Positions 57,949 through 64,000 of a DNA stretch of 64,000 nt are shown piece by piece (the stretch's first letter is position 1; every line of letters starts with the position of its first letter). The stretch covers positions 352,787 to 416,786 of the forward strand of contig NZ_RYZK01000003.1 of assembly GCF_003990645.1 (NCBI RefSeq), given 5' to 3'. This stretch comes from Shimia sediminis. Its GTDB lineage: Bacteria > Pseudomonadota > Alphaproteobacteria > Rhodobacterales > Rhodobacteraceae. The position numbers and the translations under genes are program-made. The notes beneath the pieces were generated by a model. It did no database searches. It was not told the DNA's origin and saw only the letters and a program-made list of their open reading frames with translations.

Positions 57949-58022
57949 CTGGCCCTCCTATGGTTGGTTGGATGGAAGGCCTGCGCGGTCGTGTCGCCAA
58001 ACTCTGTCCGCGCGGGCCGGTC

Positions 58023-58721
58023 TTATTCCTCGTAGTTCTCCTCCTCCATGCTCGCCAAAATCTCGTGGAGTTTTTCGCGGTAGTGTTCAGGGAACATGAA
58101 AGTCTTTATGAGTTCGATTGTGTCCGAAGAAATGCGTCGCGATGTGACCAATCCATGCAACGAGAGCGGGCTGTCAATTGTGGCCCGTATTGCTGATTTG
58201 GCGGCGGGGCTGCTAATGTCGCCAAGAGGAATGTCTCTCCAGAGTTCTTCGCCTTTTTTTATCTCTTCTCGGCTGAAGTACATGTACGAGATGGATTGAC
58301 CATCGTCGCCCAAGACGTCTTCATTCTCAACCTTAATGTGAGCTGTTCCGGTTACTTCGATGATGATTGAGTTCGGGATCTTGTTCTGAGGATCGCAAAG
58401 CGCTTCCATTAATTCGCGAAAAGTATGATTGGAGTCACTGGGAAGTTTTTCTGAACCTACAACCCAGTTCGAGCTTTCTGGGAGCTGAAACGATCCCAGA
58501 TACTCGCACATTTCAACTGCCTTTGCGGGCTTGTCTGTTCCCAGAAGCGCAATGAGCAATGAGGTTAAGTCCTCTTTGCCCATATCGGGGGCATTGATGC
58601 CTTTTCCTCCGGACTTGATCAGCTTGGCGTTACGAAGCTCTCGCACAAAAATGTTGCCGGATTTCTCGTTTTCGAGCCGACACATCTGCGAAACTATCTG
58701 AGCCATTTGCGTGATCTTCAT
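58023..58721 (-). CDS. Hypothetical protein, possible island regulator
   Basis: 232 residues, soluble. I do not recognise the family. About the first 75 residues are helical (MAQIVSQMCRLENEKSG, VRELRNAKLIKSGGKG, LTSLLIALLGTDKPAKA) and could be a DNA-binding domain; the remainder is mixed alpha/beta. Directly upstream lies a ten-base perfect inverted repeat (58730-58739/58764-58773) with a promoter-like TTGACT-N17-TTAGTA inside, so it is probably under its own or another regulator's control. Base composition is A/T-richer than the structural genes. It reads toward the capsid gene 74 bases away. Confidence 0.7.
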   Translation of the reverse strand: MKITQMAQIVSQMCRLENEKSGNIFVRELRNAKLIKSGGKGINAPDMGKEDLTSLLIALLGTDKPAKAVEMCEYLGSFQLPESSNWVVGSEKLPSDSNHTFRELMEALCDPQNKIPNSIIIEVTGTAHIKVENEDVLGDDGQSISYMYFSREEIKKGEELWRDIPLGDISSPAAKSAIRATIDSPLSLHGLVTSRRISSDTIELIKTFMFPEHYREKLHEILASMEEENYEE

Positions 58722-58729
58722 GCTATAGT

Positions 58730-58773
58730 ACTAACAGTACTTAAGAGTTCGAGTCAACTGAAATACTGTTAGT
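58730..58773. promoter_or_regulatory. Dyad operator-promoter of the 58023 gene
   Basis: ACTAACAGTA (58730-58739) and TACTGTTAGT (58764-58773) are exact reverse complements with a 24-base spacer. On the minus strand TTGACT lies between them, 17 bases before TTAGTA in the right arm as read. The gene's ATG is nine bases away. This architecture, two arms about one and a half to three helical turns apart, resembles the 59150-59202 dyad. Confidence 0.65.
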
Positions 58774-58911
58774 CTTTAAGCTTTCGTGCGCAAGCATTAT
58801 GGGCTCTGCTCACAAAGGTCTGCGGCGTGGGTTGGTCAAACGGCCTCCCTCACCAGTTGCCGGCCCCCTAACTAAATTGGTTCTTCGCACGATAGACGGC
58901 TGAAATCACAC

Positions 58912-59130
58912 TTAGTGTTCATTCAAGTAGTTTCGCGTCTCTAACTCTTCGATAATTTGCCCCGAGAGGTCGGCAATGACTTCCAGTAATCCATCAACGT
59001 GACTGGAATAGTTAATCTGGAGATTTGAATCAGAAGCGGCTCGCGCCAGCGTTGCTAGATTTTCTATGAGATAGGCTTTTCCAATAGCATCCCGAGTTTT
59101 GGTTTGTTCGGTGACATCTTGATCAAGCAT
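58912..59130 (-). CDS. Small hypothetical protein
   Basis: 72 residues from the second ATG (59130), which lies eight bases after AGGAGG; the first ATG (59136) is only two bases away from it and is therefore disfavoured. The protein is acidic and helical (NLATLARAASDSNLQINYSSHVDGLLEVIADLSGQIIEELETRNYLNEH). No family recognised. It is divergent from the XRE gene, and the 59150-59202 dyad lies between them. It may be a partner of the regulator or a cargo gene. Confidence 0.65.
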   Translation of the reverse strand: MLDQDVTEQTKTRDAIGKAYLIENLATLARAASDSNLQINYSSHVDGLLEVIADLSGQIIEELETRNYLNEH

Positions 59131-59149
59131 TTTCATTTCCTCCTAAATA

Positions 59150-59202
59150 TTGTAGTTTTTCTCTAACATTCTGAAACCTTCTAAACAAGAGAAAAACTAC
59201 AA
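59150..59202. promoter_or_regulatory. 15-bp perfect inverted repeat between divergent cargo genes
   Basis: TTGTAGTTTTTCTCT (59150-59164) and AGAGAAAAACTACAA (59188-59202), exact reverse complements, 23-base spacer. The right arm ends three bases before the XRE start codon and the left arm begins 20 bases before the start of the divergent gene, so binding would block both. Best candidate ligand: the XRE protein encoded at 59206-59442. Confidence 0.78.
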
Positions 59203-59205
59203 CTT

Positions 59206-59442
59206 ATGTCCCCAGAACAGTGTAAGGCCGCTAGAGCCATGCTAAATCTCTCGCAAGGTCAGCTTGCAAAACTTTCCGGCGTTGCAGAGTCGACGATTAT
59301 CCCATTTGAAAAAAGTCAGCGTAGACCGCATAACTCAACCTTGGATAGACTTCGAATTGCCCTTGAAAACGCAGGTGTAGAGTTCATACCTGCAAATGGC
59401 GGTGGTGCCGGAGTCAGGTTAACAAGTGGAAAACGACAATGA
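59206..59442 (+). CDS. XRE-family transcriptional regulator
   Basis: 78 residues: CKAARAMLNLSQGQLAKLSGVAESTIIPFEKSQRRPHNSTLDRLRIALENAGVEFI is a classic Cro/CI helix-turn-helix. There is no good ribosome site; the ATG follows the operator arm directly. It overlaps the next gene by ATGA. Orientation is opposite to the structural genes, which together with lower GC marks it as part of an inserted or cargo module. Confidence 0.88.
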   Translation: MSPEQCKAARAMLNLSQGQLAKLSGVAESTIIPFEKSQRRPHNSTLDRLRIALENAGVEFIPANGGGAGVRLTSGKRQ

Positions 59443-59894
59443 ACGATGATTTGTTTGGGAAACTAGATGACGTTCTCGCGCAAAAAAAACGCGAGCGAGA
59501 AAAGCGCGATGAAGAGAACAGGATTGCCAAAGAAAAGGCAGACGCGCGTGCCGAGCAGAATGCGTCGCTCTTGAAGGAAGTAGTATTGCCAACACTCAAA
59601 GAAATAGCGCCTGAGCTCGAAAAGCGGGGCATCGCGTGTGTCGTAAGCGAGTTGACGGACACAGGCGCGAAATTGGCGTTTAACCCTTCAGGCACGATGC
59701 ATCACGTTGACGGTCAGAATGCCAACGTTGCGTTTAGGCTCGGGCATCGCAGGAGTGTCTCGGTGTCTCACAGCACGATGTATAACCATGGCGGTGGAAT
59801 GTCGGGCAGCTTTGGCAGTATCTCAATTGACGATGACCTTGCTACAAACATCAGGACAAAAGTTCTTGAAACCGTCCTAAAAACTGTCGGTTAA
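59439..59894 (+). CDS. Hypothetical protein coupled to the XRE regulator
   Basis: 151 residues. About residues 12-55 form a highly charged coiled coil (KKREREKRDEENRIAKEKADARAEQN). The second half is beta-rich with Gly/Ser-rich FRLGHRRSVSVSHSTMYNHGGGMSGSFGS. No recognised domain. It is coupled to the XRE gene by ATGA and its stop shares TTAA with the convergent terminase gene. Possibly a cargo product such as an interference or defence protein; that is speculation from location alone. Confidence 0.65.
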   Translation: MNDDLFGKLDDVLAQKKREREKRDEENRIAKEKADARAEQNASLLKEVVLPTLKEIAPELEKRGIACVVSELTDTGAKLAFNPSGTMHHVDGQNANVAFRLGHRRSVSVSHSTMYNHGGGMSGSFGSISIDDDLATNIRTKVLETVLKTVG

Positions 59895-61558
59895 TCCATT
59901 AGCGCGGCAATACATGCCGGCACATCGTCTTGCCCTTCGCGATCCACCGCCGCCAGCGCCATGGCCAACGCCACCATGCCGTCGATCCGCCCACTGGATT
60001 TGTTCTTGGCCAGCTTTCGGTTGCCTGCCGGATCCATCTCGATGACGGCATTTGCTGCGCAGAAGGTCAGGATCGGGTTGCCTGCGTGACGCAACTTGGC
60101 TTCGGCCACCAGTCGTTCCAGCTTGTCGACGGCAAAACCCATTTCCTTGAAGCCCTGGCCAAAGGCTTCAATTGGCAGATCAGCGCCCAGCCGGTCGAAT
60201 TCGCGCTTTAAATATTCCATGCGCCAGCGGTCATAGGCGATGCGCTGGATTTTGAATTCGTGACTGGCCTCTGCAATCGCTTCAGCCACGAAGGTGGGAT
60301 CGACCACGGCGCCGGGGATCAGCGTCAGGAAACCCTGCTTTGCCCAAAGGTCATAGGGCACCCGGTCCAGCTCTGCCTTTTCTCGAATTCCTTGCTCTGG
60401 AAGGAAGAACCTGGGCAGCACATCAAAGCCGCCCTGATCGTCGGGGAACACGAGCACGAAAGCGGTCAGGTCGCGCGATTGCGACAGATCCAGCCCGCCC
60501 CAACATTCCCGGCCGGAAAGTGCAGAGTAGTCTACCGGCCCCGCATTGGCGTCCCACTCCGCCTTGGCCAGAAAGCGTACATGGGCGTCTACCCGCTGAT
60601 TCAGGATCAGGTTGCGGAATGCCTGTTCCTTGGACGGAATGCGCTGTGCCTGCGCCGCCTGCCGCTCTACATCTTCGAGCGACCGAAAGTCGCCAAGCGC
60701 CGGGTTGGCCTTGGCCCAGGTGTCAGGATGCCATGGGTCATCGTCTTCATTTGCGCCATAGAAGGTCAGGTGAAAGCTTGGATCTGTGACCTCACCGGAA
60801 TTGACCTTGTGGCCGTAGTCTACCAGCTCAGACATGACCGCGTGATCGCTTGCCGCCTGGGTGCTGATCACACACAACAGCGGGTTATCCCGTGCGCCCA
60901 TGGCCGTGTCGAGCGCTTCGTATAGGTCGCGTTTGGGGGCGGTGCCCAATTCGTCATAGATCGTGAAGGACGGTGATAGGCCTTGCTTGGTGCTGGCGTC
61001 AGCACTGAGTGCTTGGAAGATCGAGCCTTTGCCCTGGCCGTGCAGAACCTCAATCCGCTTGCTGAATTTGACCACATTCACGCGGGCGTCTAACTCGGGG
61101 TGTTCGTCCAGAATGGCGACCATTTCCATGAAGGTCTTTCCAGACTGCTGCTTGTCGTTTGCAGCGGCGTAAACCTCGCCCCGGCTTTCAGCTTCCGGTC
61201 CGAGAAGGTGACACAAGCCCAACCCGGCCACCAACTGTGTCTTGCCGTTCTTGCGAGCCATGGACAGGACTGCGGTTCGCACCGGGCGTTGTCCGGTGTC
61301 GCCCTCGGCATAAACCGCTTCGAGAAAGGCCCATTGCCAATCGCGCAGCTTCAGTTTGGTGCCTGCTAGCGACCCTTGCGTGATCGGCAGGTCTTCAAGA
61401 AACGCCCCGATCCGCTCGACGCGGGTCAGGCCGGGTTCTTCCCAGGGTAGCGTGTTGCGGAGCGGTGAAACTTCGTTCTGGGCAAAGCCAAAAGATGGCT
61501 GCGCTGGGGGATCCACCACGGTCAGTTTGGGTTTTGCTCCTTTGCCTCGTTGTCCCAT
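59891..61558 (-). CDS. Terminase large subunit (Terminase_1 type)
   Basis: 555 residues. Walker A SMARKNGKT at 99-107, Walker B IYDEL around 200-204, and RNase H-like nuclease residues D357 and D363 in GGLDLSQSRD plus a C-terminal DGMVALAMA aspartate. The complete protein should power DNA packaging into the element's own head. Start ATG 61558. The expected small terminase, which chooses DNA, is not found in the 74-base gap to the HNH gene or elsewhere in the element. Confidence 0.93.
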   Translation of the reverse strand: MGQRGKGAKPKLTVVDPPAQPSFGFAQNEVSPLRNTLPWEEPGLTRVERIGAFLEDLPITQGSLAGTKLKLRDWQWAFLEAVYAEGDTGQRPVRTAVLSMARKNGKTQLVAGLGLCHLLGPEAESRGEVYAAANDKQQSGKTFMEMVAILDEHPELDARVNVVKFSKRIEVLHGQGKGSIFQALSADASTKQGLSPSFTIYDELGTAPKRDLYEALDTAMGARDNPLLCVISTQAASDHAVMSELVDYGHKVNSGEVTDPSFHLTFYGANEDDDPWHPDTWAKANPALGDFRSLEDVERQAAQAQRIPSKEQAFRNLILNQRVDAHVRFLAKAEWDANAGPVDYSALSGRECWGGLDLSQSRDLTAFVLVFPDDQGGFDVLPRFFLPEQGIREKAELDRVPYDLWAKQGFLTLIPGAVVDPTFVAEAIAEASHEFKIQRIAYDRWRMEYLKREFDRLGADLPIEAFGQGFKEMGFAVDKLERLVAEAKLRHAGNPILTFCAANAVIEMDPAGNRKLAKNKSSGRIDGMVALAMALAAVDREGQDDVPACIAALMD

Positions 61559-61632
61559 GTGCCTGATTCCTAATTAAATATCTGTTCTTGGGGGGCATCG
61601 GTCCCCGACGATTGCGTTTCTCGTGATCGAGG

Positions 61633-61947
61633 CTACCCCCACCATCCGTCCGCCGGATCGATGGGGTGACCGTTGGCATCGCAGCCTTTGAAGCGGCGGT
61701 TGCTCGCGTTGCCATGGGTGCGGTCAAAGCCTGCCGTCTTCTCGTTGTGGCACCGCTCGCACAAGGCCATTAGTCCGTCCATAGCGGGGAACGGATCACC
61801 GCCCTGGCTGATCGGCTTCACATGATCCACCGTGGTCGCAACCTCTGTGTGCCCTCGCTTCTCGCAGATCACGCAGACCGGGCTTTGGCCGAGCTTGGCC
61901 GACCGGAGCCTTTGCCACTTACTGGTGCAGTAAGGCCACTTCGCCAT
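61633..61947 (-). CDS. HNH endonuclease
   Basis: 104 residues. HNH pattern: VCVICEKRG (first zinc pair), TTVDHVKPISQGGDP (core Asp-His), then LMALCERCHNEKTAG (second zinc pair with His-Asn). HNH nucleases next to terminase genes are needed for cos cleavage in many HK97-like phages and also occur in capsid-forming satellites. ATG 61947 overlaps the stop of the small upstream frame (TGATG); the GTG at 61950 is less likely. Confidence 0.9.
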   Translation of the reverse strand: MAKWPYCTSKWQRLRSAKLGQSPVCVICEKRGHTEVATTVDHVKPISQGGDPFPAMDGLMALCERCHNEKTAGFDRTHGNASNRRFKGCDANGHPIDPADGWWG

Positions 61948-62111
61948 CACACCACCTGCCTTGCCAGTTCGGCCAGATCATGCGCAATCTCGGACTTCTC
62001 TTCATGGAAGCGGTGCGGGTCACGGTGGCCCGGACTCAACCTACGAACGCGATGCACCAATGCCGCGATCTCATCTCCTATGTGTTTCCAATTTTCGTTC
62101 GTCTCTTTCAT
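61947..62111 (-). CDS. Small helical protein (54 aa) upstream of HNH
   Basis: A 54-residue frame (starts MKETNENWKHIGDEIAALVH, ends DLAELARQVV) coupled to the HNH gene by TGATG. It is mostly helical and charged, with a His-rich middle. A weak AGAAAG lies before the ATG. Similar short frames precede HNH genes in other phages, but I cannot assign a family. Confidence 0.6.
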   Translation of the reverse strand: MKETNENWKHIGDEIAALVHRVRRLSPGHRDPHRFHEEKSEIAHDLAELARQVV

Positions 62112-62462
62112 TTCAACGTCTTTCTATTTCACTCTCACTGCTCAATGGTGAGGTTCGGAGCAAAGGACATAGGACGACTGCCCACAGCCCGAGGCTGAGG
62201 CAGTTCCTAGTCCTCTGCGTGAAGATCCTGCTCAGCGGAGCCGGTCCATCGCTTTGGACCCGTCCGGTCATGCGTTCCTGCCGGTCGGTTGGTTGCTGCT
62301 TGCGACGCATGAACGCTGCGCCGGGGATCGGGCCTCAACCTTTCGGACTGCCCTTTGCCTATGATCCCGCCCGTGGTAGGCTTTCCGACGTGGAGCCACC
62401 GTAGCTAACCCGTTCCACCACATCGGCCCTGCGTCTGGGGTGGCGCGCAGGGTCGCCGCATT
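62112..62462. other. Non-coding region upstream of the HNH gene, candidate cos/packaging region
   Basis: About 350 bases without a convincing gene; short frames here have poor composition. It holds CCCTGCG...CGCAGGG (62428-62452) directly after the stop at 62463, and GGTCC...GGACC near 62242-62260. In HK97-like phages and satellites the cos site is next to HNH/TerS, so this is the best place for it. No cos sequence can be identified directly. Confidence 0.4.
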
Positions 62463-62693
62463 TCACCTCTCGATCAGTTCAAACTCGGGTTCGGAGCCGG
62501 AACGCAGTTCGGCTACAAGCTGGCGCATGATCTGCGCTTGCTTCACTGAGGGGCGCCAGGACGGGCGTTTGCCGTGTCGCGCAATGGACCGCACAAAGCC
62601 CTTGAGCCATTCATCCGATCCATCTGCCATCACGCGGCGCAATACCAGAGGCCAGCTGAAGGTGAGAATTTCGTCCAGTTCACGATCAGTCAT
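62463..62693 (-). CDS. Small hypothetical protein
   Basis: 76 residues (starts MTDRELDEILTFSWPLVL), mostly helical, with a basic core (RSIARHGKRPSWRPSVKQAQIMRQL) and acidic C-terminus (SGSEPEFELIER). Coupled to the previous gene by ATGA. Function unknown; basic helices might bind DNA. Too short for a P27-type small terminase, though a role in DNA recognition cannot be ruled out. Confidence 0.65.
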   Translation of the reverse strand: MTDRELDEILTFSWPLVLRRVMADGSDEWLKGFVRSIARHGKRPSWRPSVKQAQIMRQLVAELRSGSEPEFELIER

Positions 62694-63043
62694 GCGACAA
62701 TCTCCACTTCGGAGATGTGACGCCTGAAAGCCATCTGTTCCCGTGTGGACAAGGCTTCATATGCCGCCAGCGCAAAGGCCTTGCGCTCCGCCAGGGAGGC
62801 GAAAGACGCCCACCATCGCGCATCGTCCATAGGGTTGAGAAACGTCGGCAACGGGTGGCCTGCAAACTCAAAAACGGCCTCTGCGACCATTTCAGCCTGT
62901 TCCGGCGAGTCCAGCGAACGGAGTGCAGCCCATGCCAACGCGGCGCGTTCTTGGATGGTCAATCGGGCTGTGGCCACGGTAGTGAACCCACCCCACGCGT
63001 CCGGGCTACCAAGTGTCAGCGCATAGCCCAACACGCGCGACAT
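62690..63043 (-). CDS. Hypothetical protein, first gene of the packaging-side unit
   Basis: 117 residues, helical and alanine-rich (RLTIQERAALAWAALRSLDSPEQAEMVAEAVFEFAG, ASLAERKAFALAAYEALSTREQMAFRRHI). No motif recognised. It is the outermost gene at the right end of the element, reading inward, followed by the 76-residue gene (ATGA). The 170 bases between it and attR hold the right candidate arm sites. Confidence 0.65.
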   Translation of the reverse strand: MSRVLGYALTLGSPDAWGGFTTVATARLTIQERAALAWAALRSLDSPEQAEMVAEAVFEFAGHPLPTFLNPMDDARWWASFASLAERKAFALAAYEALSTREQMAFRRHISEVEIVA

Positions 63044-63122
63044 GCGCTTGTGTTCCGGTTTTATAAGCTTGGAGAGAAGCGAAACACGAGGTTTCTGGGT
63101 AGCTTGTTTAGCCCCTTCGTCT

Positions 63123-63171
63123 GGTTTGACAATTGTCGCGCAAGTTGTTGACCGTTCGTCGGCGGTTTGAC
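63123..63171 (+). promoter_or_regulatory. Candidate integrase arm sites, right
   Basis: GGTTTGAC at 63123-63130 and 63164-63171, 41 bases apart (about four helical turns), in non-coding DNA next to attR. The first extends to GGTTTGACAA, the same ten bases as at 53390-53399. Together with the left copies they suggest a P/P' arm organisation. Confidence 0.6.
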
Positions 63172-63214
63172 GGCACTGTCCCTCGCAAGTATTTGAATTT
63201 GTTCCAATAGGGCC

Positions 63215-63265
63215 GGATTGAAAATCCTCGTGTCGGTGGTTCGATTCCGCCCCCGGGCACCATTT
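63215..63265 (+). repeat. attR: 51-bp direct repeat of the tRNA-Phe 3' half
   Basis: Identical to 53276-53326. It lacks the 5' half of the tRNA, so it is not a second functional tRNA gene. Downstream, chromosomal sequence resumes. Confidence 0.95.
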
Positions 63266-63484
63266 GTACCTAACAAAAACAATTGGGTAGATGAGAAGCC
63301 TGATATCCGGAGCCCGATGCCATTTGCCATGGGTAGCACTGGGGTATCATTTCAGAATCTAGGCCTAAAAAAAAGGTTTTTTGCCCAAACCTGCTATATC
63401 GGGGTCCACATACGCCCGCTTCTCGTACGCAATGGCCAATAGACGACGAAAACACTTAACGTACCCGTGTGGCCTGTCGGCGCA
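63266..63484. other. Intergenic DNA beyond attR
   Basis: About 220 bases with no convincing gene. It contains an A/T tract (CCTAAAAAAAAGGTTTTTTG near 63363) that could be part of a terminator. Nothing else is apparent. Confidence 0.5.
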
Positions 63485-63958
63485 CTACATTGCGTCTTCA
63501 ATAACCGAGCCGAAATCCTCCAAGGCTTCAAACTTACGTTCTGCTTTGGTGATCGGGTGTTTCGCGTAGTGCTCGTCAAAAACTTTCCCCAAACCTTTGG
63601 CATTCACCTTTGTGATAAGCGAGCGGACATCTGGTCCCGCCACCAATTTGACGCTATAGCGCTTGGTTTCACTGGAAACAGTTTCGGCTAGTTGTAACGC
63701 CTCCTTCGTAAATCCGCCGGAGGTCCAAAATTCGAAGCTAAACGCGCGGTTTTGCAGAGTCTCTTGCGCGCGAAAATGCTTGTTTAGGCGACGCGCCTTG
63801 GTTCGAATCCACGCCTCAAGCTCTTCGGCGTCTACCTTGTGCGTTGGCGCGTAGCCTTTGCACTCGATGAGCCGCACGGTTTCTGCCGAAACACAGAACA
63901 CATCGACTTCGTACCGCTCGGCAGTGAACCGCCCCGGGTTTACCGGAGAGTAAAACAC
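63485..63958 (-). CDS. Possible PD-(D/E)xK nuclease, perhaps incomplete
   Basis: 157 residues. RYEVDVFCVSAETVRLIECKGYAP carries a D...ExK pattern typical of restriction-like nucleases (Mrr/YraN-like core). The frame opens at GTG 63958 directly after an in-frame TGA, without a clear ribosome site, so the gene may be a C-terminal piece of a larger interrupted nuclease. An alternative is an intact gene with a GTG start. It lies next to the integration site; the window ends 42 bases further on. Confidence 0.55.
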   Translation of the reverse strand: MFYSPVNPGRFTAERYEVDVFCVSAETVRLIECKGYAPTHKVDAEELEAWIRTKARRLNKHFRAQETLQNRAFSFEFWTSGGFTKEALQLAETVSSETKRYSVKLVAGPDVRSLITKVNAKGLGKVFDEHYAKHPITKAERKFEALEDFGSVIEDAM

Positions 63959-64000
63959 TCAAAGGATGAGCCCTATGACGAAGAGACGATTCACCCCCGC

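Larger units (their letters stand above)
53327..63265. mobile_element. tRNA-Phe-integrated phage satellite-like element, cf-PICI-like
   Basis: The 9,939-bp element lies between the two 51-bp attachment repeats. It encodes integrase, AlpA-like regulator, portal, prohead protease, gp6-like connector, major capsid protein, terminase large subunit, HNH nuclease and several small proteins. I recognise no tail, baseplate, holin, lysin, replication or small-terminase gene. Capsid-forming PICIs are known to carry integrase, AlpA and their own HK97-like heads while stealing tails from a helper phage; this content matches that concept, including the length of about 10 kb. Alternatives are a deleted prophage or an element related to gene transfer agents; intact overlapping frames and intact att sites argue against random decay. 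Confidence 0.85.

Noticed and set aside
53350-61950. Gene transfer agent (RcGTA) cluster
   Set aside because: Integrase, AlpA-like gene and perfect att repeats at a tRNA, gene order unlike RcGTA, and no tail or host-specificity genes. GTA clusters are long and not bounded by att sites.
61961-62404. Plus-strand 147-codon frame near HNH
   Set aside because: Opposite to the operon, low-quality composition, overlaps the coupled 54-residue frame and the candidate cos region.
63215-63265. Second tRNA-Phe gene
   Set aside because: Only the 3' half (anticodon arm to CCA) is present; the acceptor 5' strand and D arm are missing. It is the right att copy.
53276-63265. Complete prophage
   Set aside because: Size of 9.9 kb and absence of tail, lysis and replication genes. 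All present frames are intact, which argues more for a satellite than for decay.
63218-63442. Plus-strand frame from attR
   Set aside because: Its first residues are just translated tRNA sequence, identical to a frame over the intact tRNA at 53279.

Overview
The window looks like chromosome of a marine alphaproteobacterium of the Rhodobacteraceae (roseobacter type). It is GC-rich and densely packed, with many ATGA/GTGA gene overlaps. It carries conserved blocks of that family (envC-ctpA-rppH; a CPBP protease gene, accD and folC; infA-maf-RNase G-yacG-tRNA-Phe), an Irr-type iron control element before mbfA, and intergenic repeats typical of these genomes.

Layout. 1-2478: cell-envelope and RNA-decay housekeeping genes (EnvC end, CtpA, RppH). 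2481-11952: an aromatic-acid catabolic and uptake island made of an acyl-CoA dehydrogenase, a divergent two-domain 2-aminobenzoyl-CoA/salicylyl-CoA-type monooxygenase-reductase, an SDR, a MarR regulator and a complete branched-chain-type ABC importer. The divergent promoter contains a 13-bp perfect inverted repeat, and no CoA ligase is in the window. 12002-18903: small conserved genes (GST-like, DUF3179-like, DUF2189-like, GFA, DUF1992, MarR, TetR) and the iron exporter mbfA. 19089-22374: an AEC carrier, fghA and sthA. 22464-33922: accessory and metabolic genes, including an orphan secreted protein, a broken yaiI copy, two MFS carriers, a TMADH-family demethylase-like enzyme, an EamA exporter with three phased TTGTACAA sites, a HAD-cyclodeaminase-hydrolase operon, and zapE. 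34220-53170: folC, accD, a CPBP protease, amidohydrolase, SDR, FadH, a homocysteine-methyltransferase-like gene, LysR, OmpA, sfsA, infA, maf, RNase G and yacG.

53249-63265 is the most interesting part: a 9,939-bp integrated element bounded by a 51-bp direct repeat of the 3' half of tRNA-Phe. It encodes a tyrosine integrase, an AlpA-like regulator, HK97-type portal, prohead protease, gp6-like connector and major capsid protein, a large terminase and an HNH nuclease. I recognise no tail, lysis, replication or small-terminase gene. Capsid, connector, protease, portal, AlpA and integrase genes form one chain of overlapping reading frames in an order that differs from canonical HK97 phages. A/T-richer cargo with two dyad operators sits between capsid and terminase. 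This content fits a capsid-forming phage satellite (cf-PICI-like) better than a complete prophage.

Beyond the right attachment site, 63485-63958 encodes a possible PD-(D/E)xK nuclease, hinting that the tRNA-Phe locus is an integration hot spot. All calls come from reading the sequence; no database search was run.
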